Below are positions 1 through 6,173 of a DNA stretch of 53,192 bases, in pieces. The position numbers were made by a program, and so were the translations under genes. The stretch covers positions 1 through 53,192 of the forward strand of contig JAZRQE010000024.1 of NCBI GenBank assembly GCA_045649545.1, written 5' to 3'. Source of the DNA: UMGS172 sp045649545. GTDB lineage: Bacteria > Bacillota > Clostridia > Oscillospirales > Acutalibacteraceae. The notes below the pieces were generated by a model. It did no database searches and was not told the origin of the DNA. It saw only the letters and a program-made list of their open reading frames with translations. How positions within the stretch are numbered: the first letter of the stretch is position 1; every line of letters begins with the position of its first letter.

Positions 1-58
1 TAACCAATTCTTTTACGATAGGCAATAATTCTTGTACTTTTTCATATTTTCTAGGCAT
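1..58 (-). CDS. IS3-family transposase OrfA, N-terminal fragment
   Basis: An ATG at 58 with SD GGAGG at 70-66 opens a frame that leaves the window after 19 codons (MPRKYEKVQELLPIVKELV). This basic, helix-forming start resembles the HTH OrfA proteins of IS3-family elements in Clostridia, which bind DNA and are fused to the OrfB integrase by frameshifting. Only the N-terminus is visible. The call rests on this resemblance and on the IS-like end immediately upstream. Confidence 0.5.
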   Translation of the reverse strand, partial: MPRKYEKVQELLPIVKELV

Positions 59-66
59 AATAAAAC

Positions 67-100
67 CTCCTATGGTAGTGTTTTAATTCTACCATAGGAG
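67..100 (-). promoter_or_regulatory. Hairpin sequestering the OrfA ribosome binding site
   Basis: A 12-bp perfect inverted repeat (67-78 and 89-100, arms CTCCTATGGTAG/CTACCATAGGAG, 10-nt loop) contains the SD of the OrfA frame within its 3' arm on the minus strand. In a transcript entering from outside the IS the SD would be paired. IS elements are known to use such structures to stop impinging transcription from raising transposase levels. Confidence 0.65.
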
Positions 101-174
101 ATCCTTTTTTTCTATTGTCCGTTTTTAACGGACTTGTGCAAAAACCACTCCTTTAAATTTATATGTACTTACTC

Positions 175-747
175 TCAACAAAACTTAATACCGTTTTCGG
201 TATCCATTGAGGAGATTTTTGCTAACGACTCAACTCTGTAGCCTTTATCTCTTAATAATTTTCCGCCATCCTGGTATGCTTTTTCGATTACGATACCGCA
301 ACCGACAACCGTGGCACCCGCCTGCTGAACTATATCAATTAAGCCTACCAAAGCATTTCCTGTAGCAAGAAAATCGTCAATTATTAACACTTTATCATTT
401 TCATTAAGATACTGCTTTGATGCAATAACATCATAGGTTTTACCGTGTGTGAATGACTCAATTTTCGAAGAATAAACACCTGCCGAAATATTGGAACTGC
501 GACTTTTTTTAGCAAACAGCACCGGAACACCGAAATACTGTGCAGTAAGGCAAGCAACACCAATACCTGAAGCCTCAATCGTCAAAATTTTAGTAACACC
601 GCAATCGGCATAAAGGCGTTTAAACTCTTTACCGAGTTCGCACAAGAACATAACATCAATTTGATGGTTAAGGAAGTTATCAACATTTAAAATATTTCCG
701 TCTAAAACACGGCCGTGTTTAACAATTTTTTCTTCAAGCAGTTTCAT
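175..747 (-). CDS. xpt: Xanthine phosphoribosyltransferase
   Basis: This 190-residue cytosolic enzyme converts xanthine and PRPP to XMP in purine salvage. It aligns over its length with Bacillus Xpt: the N-terminal VDNFLNHQID segment, TIEASGIG, and the PRPP-binding motif VLIIDDFLATGNA (about residues 120-133), where the two Asp residues contact PRPP. The C-terminal GYRVESLAKI is also typical. The ATG at 747 has SD GGAGG 7 nt upstream. In many Firmicutes xpt is preceded by a purine riboswitch and followed by a permease; here neither is present. A sigma-A promoter lies directly upstream, and an IS end begins 36 bp past the stop, so the downstream context may have been replaced. Confidence 0.95.
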   Translation of the reverse strand: MKLLEEKIVKHGRVLDGNILNVDNFLNHQIDVMFLCELGKEFKRLYADCGVTKILTIEASGIGVACLTAQYFGVPVLFAKKSRSSNISAGVYSSKIESFTHGKTYDVIASKQYLNENDKVLIIDDFLATGNALVGLIDIVQQAGATVVGCGIVIEKAYQDGGKLLRDKGYRVESLAKISSMDTENGIKFC

Positions 748-775
748 ACCTTAACCTCCGAAAATTCATAAAAAT

Positions 776-805
776 ATGATACCGCTTTTTTGCGGTTCTT
801 GTCAA
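776..805 (-). promoter_or_regulatory. Sigma-A promoter of xpt
   Basis: On the minus strand TTGACA (805-800) and TATCAT (781-776) are 18 bp apart. The spacer holds a 5-bp inverted repeat, ACCGC/GCGGT (781-785 and 792-796), which could be an operator. The leader is about 30 nt, too short for a riboswitch. Confidence 0.75.
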
Positions 806-841
806 TATTTATTGTCGATTTTTAGAAGTTTAACGCAAAGA

Positions 842-852
842 AAAGCCACGGG
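842..852 (-). terminator. Distal half of an interrupted intrinsic terminator
   Basis: AAAGCCACGGG here is the exact reverse complement of CCCGTGGCTTT at 7333-7343. Joined through one CAAA copy they form an 11-bp stem with a 4-nt loop and a following T-rich stretch (minus strand TTTTCTTTG). This would be the original terminator of the sugar operon that ends at 7355. The transposon now separates the arms by about 6.5 kb. Confidence 0.85.
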
Positions 853-856
853 CAAA
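853..856. repeat. Target site duplication CAAA, left copy
   Basis: CAAA abuts the left terminal repeat and recurs directly after the right terminal repeat at 7329-7332. It corresponds to the whole loop of the interrupted terminator hairpin. Confidence 0.85.
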
Positions 857-876
857 CCCCAATGTCATTAAGTTAA
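857..876 (+). repeat. Left terminal inverted repeat
   Basis: This 20-bp sequence is exactly complementary to 7309-7328. Identity stops immediately inside the element and continues outside only as the CAAA duplication and the split terminator arms. Confidence 0.9.
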
Positions 877-911
877 CGAGATGGAACTAAAAATTCATCT
901 CGTTATTTTTT
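874..911 (+). terminator. Inward-facing terminator inside the left end
   Basis: TAACGAGATG (874-883) pairs with CATCTCGTTA (896-905) and is followed by six T (906-911). It would stop plus-strand transcription entering the transposon from the left flank. No gene inside the element needs a plus-strand terminator here. Confidence 0.8.
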
Positions 912-951
912 GTATTTTTGAAAACTTTATTAAGTTAAGAAAAACAAAATT

Positions 952-990
952 AAAAACTTGAATTTATTTTATAAAATCCAAGTTTTTGTT
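952..990 (-). terminator. Terminator downstream of the IS4 transposase
   Basis: AAAAACTTG (952-960) and CAAGTTTTT (979-987) form a 9-bp stem ending in T runs on either strand, about 80 bp past the transposase stop. A second hairpin, ACAAGTAA/TTACTTGT, overlaps the stop region (1044-1065). The interval 877-1064 holds no other gene. Confidence 0.55.
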
Positions 991-1064
991 GATATTAGGG
1001 CATAAAAATTGTGCTTCCCACAGAAAATGTGCAGCACAAATAAACAAGTAAATAAAATTACTTG

Positions 1065-2390
1065 TTATGCTGCAATTCGATAACTAAATCCTAAGAAAAC
1101 CTTAACTCGCAAATTTCTTTCATCGTTCCTCCCTGGCCGTATTGGTTCAACATATTTACCTATGTCATCTAATAATTGTTCAAAGTTTTTTTTATGTAAT
1201 TTTAAATAAGTTCTACATAAATATACAGCCATTGTGAAATTTACTTTATATGGGTGTACAGTATTAACTTTATTTTTGATCGCGGAGCTTCCAGCTATAC
1301 GACTGCAATAATTATATATTGTTAAAGCACCATATATTTCTTGTGCAATAAACTCCTCTTTTTTACTATGTAAATGTATCAAACCTATTACATATTTTAT
1401 ATTGCGAAAGGATGTCTCTATTTCCCATCGCAAACGATATAATTCTTTGATATCCTGAATTGAAAACAGTTCTCGACTTAAAGACGTTACTACTGTGTAA
1501 TAGTTATTTGGTTTGATTTCAAATCTAACCACACGCAAATTCAAAGTATATGGCGATGGAAAATCCCACTGCCCCACGCGAGTTTTAGGGCTATTGATTT
1601 TTCCGTTTTTACTCCTAGTTTGAATGAATATTCTATTATTCAACCTATCTTCGTTAGTTTGAGTTGTAGTAATTTCTGGGCAAAAATCTATATCTAATTC
1701 TTTCATTGGAAGATTTTTTATATCACGCAAACCACCCTCACCTTGCTTAATTCGACATAAAAAATCGACATTATTTGTATTTAGTAAATGTGCAAAAATA
1801 TTATAACTCTCATAACCTCTATCAGTAATAATGATGCTTTTTTCTTTGAATTCTCTTTGTTTTAACATTTTTGTTAGTGCTATGCGTTCATCGGATTTTG
1901 TTCTTGGTTGTAAAAATGCATCTACAAATGTTTTATTCAAAACATCAAATAAAGCATTAACGTGTAATTTACAATACCCTTTAGGAAACAATTTGGTAGA
2001 AATAAAACATTCAGAGTCGGGATTTCGAAAAATATCAATATCTGTACCATCAACAGCAAAGAGTTTATATCCTTTAAAAGTTTTCCTATCATTACATAAA
2101 TCATTGAAATTATAAAAAATATCCTTAAAAGCTTGCGAAGAAATTTTTGAACGTTGTTGCACAAAAGCCGAGGAAGAACAAACATCTATACTATATGATT
2201 TTGAAAAATCATATAATTCTTTTTGTAATGTACCGCCTTCCATCGTTAAAATCATTTCAATTGTTTTTTCCATAGGCATTTTACGGTTGCGTGTAAAAGC
2301 AGCCGGACTTGTTACGTATTTTTCTTTGTTGTTTATTATCCGTTCAATAGAATTCCTTAATAGTTTTTCAAATTTATTTGCTTTTTTCAT
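1065..2390 (-). CDS. IS4-family DDE transposase
   Basis: This 441-residue protein has the IS4-type DDE catalytic core. The first Asp lies in FAVDGTDI (D114), the second in IIITDRGYES (D190), and the Glu in YRLRWEIETSFRNIK, which fits the IS4 Y-(2)-R-(3)-E-(6)-K signature. The inserted beta-strand region between the second Asp and Glu is of normal length and the frame is intact. The ATG has SD AAAGGAAAT. A terminator hairpin upstream (2445-2473) shields it from read-through. The gene lies about 190 bp inside the left TIR, reading outward, and is the only complete transposase gene in the element, so it is the likely mobiliser. Confidence 0.9.
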   Translation of the reverse strand: MKKANKFEKLLRNSIERIINNKEKYVTSPAAFTRNRKMPMEKTIEMILTMEGGTLQKELYDFSKSYSIDVCSSSAFVQQRSKISSQAFKDIFYNFNDLCNDRKTFKGYKLFAVDGTDIDIFRNPDSECFISTKLFPKGYCKLHVNALFDVLNKTFVDAFLQPRTKSDERIALTKMLKQREFKEKSIIITDRGYESYNIFAHLLNTNNVDFLCRIKQGEGGLRDIKNLPMKELDIDFCPEITTTQTNEDRLNNRIFIQTRSKNGKINSPKTRVGQWDFPSPYTLNLRVVRFEIKPNNYYTVVTSLSRELFSIQDIKELYRLRWEIETSFRNIKYVIGLIHLHSKKEEFIAQEIYGALTIYNYCSRIAGSSAIKNKVNTVHPYKVNFTMAVYLCRTYLKLHKKNFEQLLDDIGKYVEPIRPGRNDERNLRVKVFLGFSYRIAA

Positions 2391-2439
2391 TTTTTATTTC
2401 CTTTCATTACATAAAGGTGTTCTTCGTCCTTTCTGCATG

Positions 2440-2473
2440 AAAAAACGAGGATACCAATACACAGCATCCCCGT
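2440..2473 (-). terminator. Terminator shielding the transposase gene
   Basis: On the minus strand ACGGGGAT (2473-2466) pairs with ATCCTCGT (2452-2445) with one G-U pair, followed by a T run. It lies 55 bp upstream of the transposase start codon and faces transcription entering from the cargo genes. Confidence 0.6.
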
Positions 2474-2488
2474 AAAAGTTAAAACCAC

Positions 2489-2516
2489 TTGACAATTATA
2501 CTTTTTATGGTATAAT
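2489..2516 (+). promoter_or_regulatory. Consensus sigma-A promoter of a small RNA
   Basis: TTGACA (2489-2494) and TATAAT (2511-2516), both perfect consensus, are separated by 16 bp. The predicted start is near 2523. No open reading frame follows before the terminator at 2561-2597. Confidence 0.85.
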
Positions 2517-2522
2517 TGCTTT

Positions 2523-2598
2523 AGACGTTTGAGGTATCGTTTGGGGATACTTCATTAGTTTTAAAGTCAAGGTTGCCGCCTTGGCTTTAATTTTTTAT
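2523..2598 (+). ncRNA. Short two-hairpin RNA with its own promoter and terminator
   Basis: The predicted transcript is about 75 nt. Hairpin 1 pairs GAGGTATC (2531-2538) with GATACTTC (2546-2553) around the loop GTTTGGG. Hairpin 2 is a strong intrinsic terminator: 2561-2572 with 2579-2590, 12 bp including one G-U pair, loop TTGCCG, then a T-rich tail. No credible ORF is present. It converges on the longer minus-strand RNA at 2612-2775, without overlap. The G-rich exposed loop would suit an antisense or regulatory role, but no target is identified. I do not recognise the family. Confidence 0.65.
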
Positions 2599-2611
2599 TC
2601 AATTTGTATAA

Positions 2612-2775
2612 AAATAAAAAGCGTGCTCTTTACAAAAAGTAAGAGAGTACGCTTTGTTATTTCGTATTCAACAGCAACCCTTGCTCCAGGCGCTGCGACT
2701 TAACTTTTGGTTCTGTTCCCGGCCTGTTTCATCCGGTTGTCCGCCGTTTTCCTTGCGTCAGCAACATTTTAATTT
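2612..2775 (-). ncRNA. Independent structured RNA, about 165 nt
   Basis: A perfect promoter (2782-2810) drives a transcript starting near 2775 and ending in a strong terminator (2619-2654, 15-bp arms, loop of five A, T-rich tail). The body (about 2660-2770) is clearly richer in G and C than its surroundings and has no ORF. It shows GNRA-like and A-rich segments, the repeated heptamer GTTGCTG near both ends, and CCGG...CCGG and CAGGC...GCCTG pairings. Such composition between a consensus promoter and a terminator indicates a conserved structured RNA. Widespread clostridial classes such as raiA are candidates, but I could not match it with certainty. It lies directly downstream of the PIN gene and has its own promoter. 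Confidence 0.7.
2619..2654 (-). terminator. Terminator of the structured RNA
   Basis: AAGCGT.CTCT...GTAA pairs with TTAC...AGAG.ACGCTT around a loop of five bases, with T-rich sequence following on the minus strand (2620-2611). It could also stop plus-strand transcription. Confidence 0.85.
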
Positions 2776-2781
2776 ACAATA

Positions 2782-2810
2782 ATTATAATTGAAAACACTG
2801 ATTTTGTCAA
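2782..2810 (-). promoter_or_regulatory. Consensus sigma-A promoter of the structured RNA
   Basis: TTGACA (2810-2805) and TATAAT (2787-2782) are exact consensus hexamers at 17-bp spacing on the minus strand. They lie 30 bp downstream of the PIN gene stop codon. Confidence 0.9.
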
Positions 2811-2839
2811 CAAAATCTTTTGTTAATAAAACAACGGTT

Positions 2840-3427
2840 TTAGTCGCAACGAATATGCGATAATTTTTTGCGTTCTGTGCCTGGGATTTTGCGCTTTTCT
2901 TCTTCTGGAAGATTATTAAATGCTTCCTTCCGACAAAGAACCTGTATCTTTTTATGTAATTTTGATTCTATAAGTTTTTCGATTTTTTTAGAATCCTTAT
3001 CATCTGATAAAAACATGCGACAACCGCAAACTAAACATGTGGCAAGTGAATGTAATTCACCAAGGCTACAATTCTTTTTCCAGGCCGAAAAAATGTTTTC
3101 TTCCGGAATATCTAAATCGATACCAAAATATGAGCGATATAGATCATAAAGCGAAGAAATGTAATGATACTTTTTTATTTCATCAGATTGATATACATCT
3201 TCAATATTCGGAAGCTGTATTATATTTTCGTTAAAAAACCGGTTAATAATGCTGTTGTTCTTTAAAACTTCGTTTTCGTGAACCAAAGGATGAACAAGTG
3301 CAGTTCTATTGTATCCTTCAAATAACAATTTTACATCATTGATTATTGTGTCTTCAGGCAACTGTGTTTCTGAAAAATGGCAAATTGAATCGTTGTCTAC
3401 AAGAATAAAGTCGTTATTTATTTTCAT
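2840..3427 (-). CDS. PIN-domain-like nuclease, third gene of the XRE/ImmA operon
   Basis: This 195-residue protein is not recognised by name but has the layout of a PIN ribonuclease. An Asp follows the first strand (FILVDNDS, D11), a conserved acidic position lies at E51 (VHENEV), E124 is in SLGELHSLATCL, and D142/D143 are in MFLSDD. The last block, G-E-x-x-S-L-A...G-x-x-F-L-S-D-D, is typical of PIN active sites that bind Mg/Mn and cleave RNA. The ATG overlaps the stop of the ImmA gene by 4 bases (ATGA), which implies translational coupling. The most likely role is the toxin or effector of a regulated module; the target RNA is unknown. The C-terminal tail is basic. Confidence 0.65.
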   Translation of the reverse strand: MKINNDFILVDNDSICHFSETQLPEDTIINDVKLLFEGYNRTALVHPLVHENEVLKNNSIINRFFNENIIQLPNIEDVYQSDEIKKYHYISSLYDLYRSYFGIDLDIPEENIFSAWKKNCSLGELHSLATCLVCGCRMFLSDDKDSKKIEKLIESKLHKKIQVLCRKEAFNNLPEEEKRKIPGTERKKLSHIRCD

Positions 3428-4293
3428 TGCTCTTCGTTACCTTCCTGCGCACCGATTGATACTACATTGTTCATTTCGTCTACATTAAGTTGTTGCTTAA
3501 AACCAAACTTATTTCTTAAAGCATCTATTTTGCTTTGTGAAACACATTGCTCTTTTTCTGCCTTTACAAGCATTTCAGCAAAGTTATCTATCCACTTTCG
3601 CTCTTCGGACTCCAAAAATCTTTTACATCCTAATTCGGTATATATTTCTTTAACTTTTTTATCAATTATTTCTTTATCTAATAACGGGTGCTCTCCCAAC
3701 AAAATATTTGCGGTTTTTATTGTTATTATATCTAATTCAACACAACGGTATATTACCGACTTCATGGGAACGAAAAAAAGCATTGTTAAAACCGAAAGGA
3801 GTTTCAACATGTTCGCTATTGTAATGCCTTCGACATCTTTCTTAAATAATTTTAATTGTTCTTCGAAAGCTGTTCTAAATTCTTCTTCAGGCATAAGAAG
3901 TGTTGCGGCAAAACGGTTGATTATTTTTTCTTGCACATCATCGTATTCATCGAGAGGAATACGATTCTTAACATACTTATCTACTTTCCAAATATGTCCC
4001 AATTCATGTGCTGCTGTGAAAACTTGTTTTTCTACAGTTTGTGCTGTGTTAATGAAAACAAAAGTTTCAAGTTTTCCAGATTTCAAAGGGATATTTGTAA
4101 TATGAAATCCGTGATTTCCATCTTTTATAGGGTAATAAATAGCAACACAAAACTTATCTAATAAAACAAAAGCATCTTCACGGATAAGAGGATTGCGAAC
4201 CAAAGTTTTAAGATTGTGAGTTTCCCATTTTTCATTTTTTAAAGAAATGATAATATTTTCAACTTCTTTTGGAAGTATAGAACGTTCGGTCAT
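3424..4293 (-). CDS. ImmA/IrrE-family metallopeptidase
   Basis: This 289-residue protein contains the gluzincin motif HELGH (residues 96-100) preceded by a beta strand (VFINTA). A further acidic helix (about 125-140, LMPEEEF) matches the ImmA/IrrE layout, in which the protease cleaves a partner XRE repressor or antitoxin. The C-terminal 150 residues are helical and of unknown role. SD AAAGGAG lies 7 nt before the ATG. An intrinsic terminator separates it from the XRE gene upstream, and the PIN gene overlaps it downstream. By analogy with ImmA/ImmR and IrrE/DdrO, it probably inactivates the XRE protein encoded at 4350-4682. That is inference from gene order. Confidence 0.85.
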   Translation of the reverse strand: MTERSILPKEVENIIISLKNEKWETHNLKTLVRNPLIREDAFVLLDKFCVAIYYPIKDGNHGFHITNIPLKSGKLETFVFINTAQTVEKQVFTAAHELGHIWKVDKYVKNRIPLDEYDDVQEKIINRFAATLLMPEEEFRTAFEEQLKLFKKDVEGITIANMLKLLSVLTMLFFVPMKSVIYRCVELDIITIKTANILLGEHPLLDKEIIDKKVKEIYTELGCKRFLESEERKWIDNFAEMLVKAEKEQCVSQSKIDALRNKFGFKQQLNVDEMNNVVSIGAQEGNEEQ

Positions 4294-4315
4294 AGTTATT
4301 CTCCTTTACATACAA

Positions 4316-4340
4316 AAAGGCACAGCAAAGCTGTGCCTTT
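4316..4340 (-). terminator. Terminator inside the XRE-ImmA-PIN operon
   Basis: AAAGGCACAGC (minus 4340-4330) pairs with GCTGTGCCTTT (4326-4316), 11 bp with a 3-nt loop, then TTTTT-rich sequence. It lies between the XRE stop and the ImmA start, so XRE transcripts should exceed full-length ones, as expected where a repressor or antitoxin must be in surplus. Confidence 0.85.
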
Positions 4341-4349
4341 AAGAAGTAG

Positions 4350-4682
4350 TTAATTGTTTATAGCATCAACTATGTCAACATAATCATCAATAATATCTAA
4401 AATCTCTTCGCGTTTTTCAGGATCATTAAAATCTTGCATACAATGAACAACGGTTCTATTATATGTTTCCTTATCCCCTGCAAACAAATCCTGTACGGAA
4501 ACGCTCAAGAAATCAGATAAATCGGAAATCTGCTGGTATGATACGAGAATTTGACCCTTTAAAAAAGCTTGCACTTCGTGCTCTGTGCTACAATCCAAGG
4601 GCTTCATCAGATCAGAATTAGATAAATTCTTTTGAGTCATCAAATGCTGAACATAGTTACCAAGCATGCGAGCTCTTTTCAC
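4350..4682 (-). CDS. XRE-like helix-turn-helix protein
   Basis: This 110-residue protein has an XRE-type HTH at about residues 5-65 (LGNYVQHLMTQKNLSNSDL ... LSDFLSVSVQDLF) and an acidic, helical C-terminus (EEILDIIDDYVDIVDAINN) likely to bind a partner or dimerise. The start is GTG at 4682 with SD GGAGG 8 nt upstream; no ATG offers as good a context. A consensus promoter lies inside an inverted repeat just upstream, suggesting autorepression. It is the first gene of the operon with the ImmA peptidase and PIN protein, and is the presumed repressor or antitoxin. Confidence 0.75.
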   Translation of the reverse strand: MKRARMLGNYVQHLMTQKNLSNSDLMKPLDCSTEHEVQAFLKGQILVSYQQISDLSDFLSVSVQDLFAGDKETYNRTVVHCMQDFNDPEKREEILDIIDDYVDIVDAINN

Positions 4683-4698
4683 ATTTATCCCTCCAATT

Positions 4699-4761
4699 CC
4701 CTATTAGCATATCGCCATGGGTTAAATATATTAACACATTTTCACAAAAATGTCAATAGGG
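4699..4761 (-). promoter_or_regulatory. Promoter with flanking operator arms for the XRE operon
   Basis: TTGACA (4756-4751) and TAATAT (4733-4728) are 17 bp apart. The heptamers CCCTATT (4699-4705) and AATAGGG (4755-4761) form an inverted repeat, one arm overlapping the -35 and the other downstream of the -10. A repressor bound to both could occlude the promoter. Autoregulation by the XRE protein is inferred. Confidence 0.7.
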
Positions 4762-5019
4762 ATTTCCTAATAGTATTATATCCAATTGCTGAATTTTTGT
4801 CAATTCTATATTATGTAAATATTACAATTGATATGTGCACAAAAAGACTATGTTTTTCACCTGACCACCCATAACAAATGAAGAAACTTATTAATTTTAA
4901 GTACACGTAACCAACTGGATAGTGACTTGCGTTACAATCATCACCTTAATAGCAAAAACTGGATTTGTCAATACTGTATTTAAAAATTTTTAAATATTCT
5001 TAAAAATAGAAAAAGATTA
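4762..5019. other. AT-rich intergenic stretch with no recognised feature
   Basis: Between the XRE promoter region and the end of the decayed zinc-ribbon gene I see only AT-rich sequence with no credible ORF, promoter-terminator pair or clear repeat. Confidence 0.5.
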
Positions 5020-6155
5020 TTATTTATCTTTTTGTGCTTGAGCGTTCTTTGCCTCGCTTATATCTGCCTTTTGTCTTTTTTGATGTTCGTTATTGAATTT
5101 TTTATAAGTTGCTTCAAAGCTTTGCTTTTTGGCAAAATTCACACAAGCTAAAAAAATTCTGCTTTTTATATCCGTTTTCGGTAATGTTCTTCATTAGTTT
5201 TTTAAATTCATTCTGGTATAGCATTATGGAGAAGCGTTTTTTGGAAGGCATATATTTCAATGACGTCAATGGCCGCACGATGGCATTTGGATCATCACCA
5301 CCATTTTTTAATAGGGACGGTTGCAATTGGGCTTGTTTCTATTATTTCCTTTTCTATAACAGAAACATCCTCTTACTTATTGCAAGTGTGACAAGCGTCT
5401 AAAGGTACGAAAACATTACAACTCGGACAGTGAGAAGATCCAAAATAGTCTCGATAACATGTACCGTTTCTACCGTCACCCATAGTTTTGCCACAATATT
5501 TACATCCTTTAGAACAGGTATGACAAGTTTTTTTAGATATCAAAACGCCACAATTGGGACAATTCATATCATTACTCCAAGGCCTCAGACATGTTCCGTT
5601 GGCTCCATTGCCTGCTGTTTTGCCACAAGAGGAGCACTTGCCGTCCCATTCACCTTCTTCTCCAAAGTCAACATAGACACCAATAATGCCGGGTGCTACT
5701 TCGTATGTTGCGTTGTGTTTTGGGGTGGTTCCGGAGGTGCCATCTGGATAGGTATAAATAATGGGAGAAACGCCATCCCAAGAAAGTCCTGTTTCGGTGT
5801 CGGCACGTTGCTTTAAAGGAAGTCCCGATGTGGGATGCAAAACAACATTATCTCCAGATGGACCCCAACTTAATCCACCGGAATTTGATGGGGTTGTCGA
5901 AGATGTGGATGGTTTTTGTGGTGTTTGCGAAGAAACCGTTTTATCGGTTTCGGAAACTACTGTTTCTTCTTTAGATGAAACAAGTTCGGATTCTGAATTA
6001 TCAGAAGCTGTTGAACTTTCTATCTATGGCTCTGATGAAGAATTATTATGAGATAATTTTTTTGGTTTTATCATTACTATTAAGATTGCAACGCATAATA
6101 TTGCAACCATAACTACCGAAAAAATCGATATGATTATCTTCGATGTCTTTTTCAT
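5020..6155 (-). pseudogene. Decayed membrane-anchored double zinc-ribbon protein
   Basis: Translation from ATG 6155 (SD AGGAG) gives a basic N-terminus, one membrane helix (about residues 7-29) and a Ser/Thr/Glu-rich linker. It then meets an in-frame TAG at codon 44 (6024-6026), where CAG would give Gln. The same frame continues through a linker and two zinc ribbons (CSSC...CPNC...CHTC and CKYC...CPSC...CHTC) to a TAA at 5373-5375. After it the frame still reads coding-like sequence (EDVSVIEKEIIETSPIATVPI). Removing one base from the A6 run at 5304-5309 and one from the A5 run at 5163-5167 restores a frame ending in a charged tail at 5020. Two stops plus two one-base shifts indicate decay, although the part after the TAA could be a separate broken gene. 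It follows the J-domain gene by 18 bp. Confidence 0.7.
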
Positions 6156-6173
6156 ATTAACTCCTAACAATTA

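Larger units (their letters stand above)
1..139 (-). mobile_element. Left end of an IS3-family insertion sequence (partial)
   Basis: Read on the minus strand, the element starts at 139 with an end-like sequence (TGCACAAGTCCG...CGGACA at 139-115), followed by a hairpin and the N-terminus of an OrfA-type protein running off the window. The end resembles the IS end at 53006 position by position: TG.AC, CC..T, then CGGACA.TA and an A-rich run. I infer that both belong to one IS family. The first 20 bases also contain a small inverted repeat, GTCCGTT/AACGGAC (119-135). No target duplication is testable because only one end of this copy is present. Confidence 0.6.

Noticed and set aside
748..840. 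Purine riboswitch expected upstream of xpt
   Set aside because: A sigma-A promoter lies only 30-60 bp upstream of the start codon, and no aptamer core is present.
1831..2115. Plus-strand ORF within the transposase gene
   Set aside because: Antisense frame of a well-supported DDE transposase.
857..2390. IS4 transposase as a separate short IS nested in the island
   Set aside because: No second copy of the 20-bp TIR or another inverted repeat was found near 2400-2500, so no shorter IS boundary can be supported.
5761..6051. Plus-strand ORF of 96 codons
   Set aside because: It is the antisense shadow of the Ser/Thr-rich linker of the zinc-ribbon pseudogene; no SD and no coherent family.
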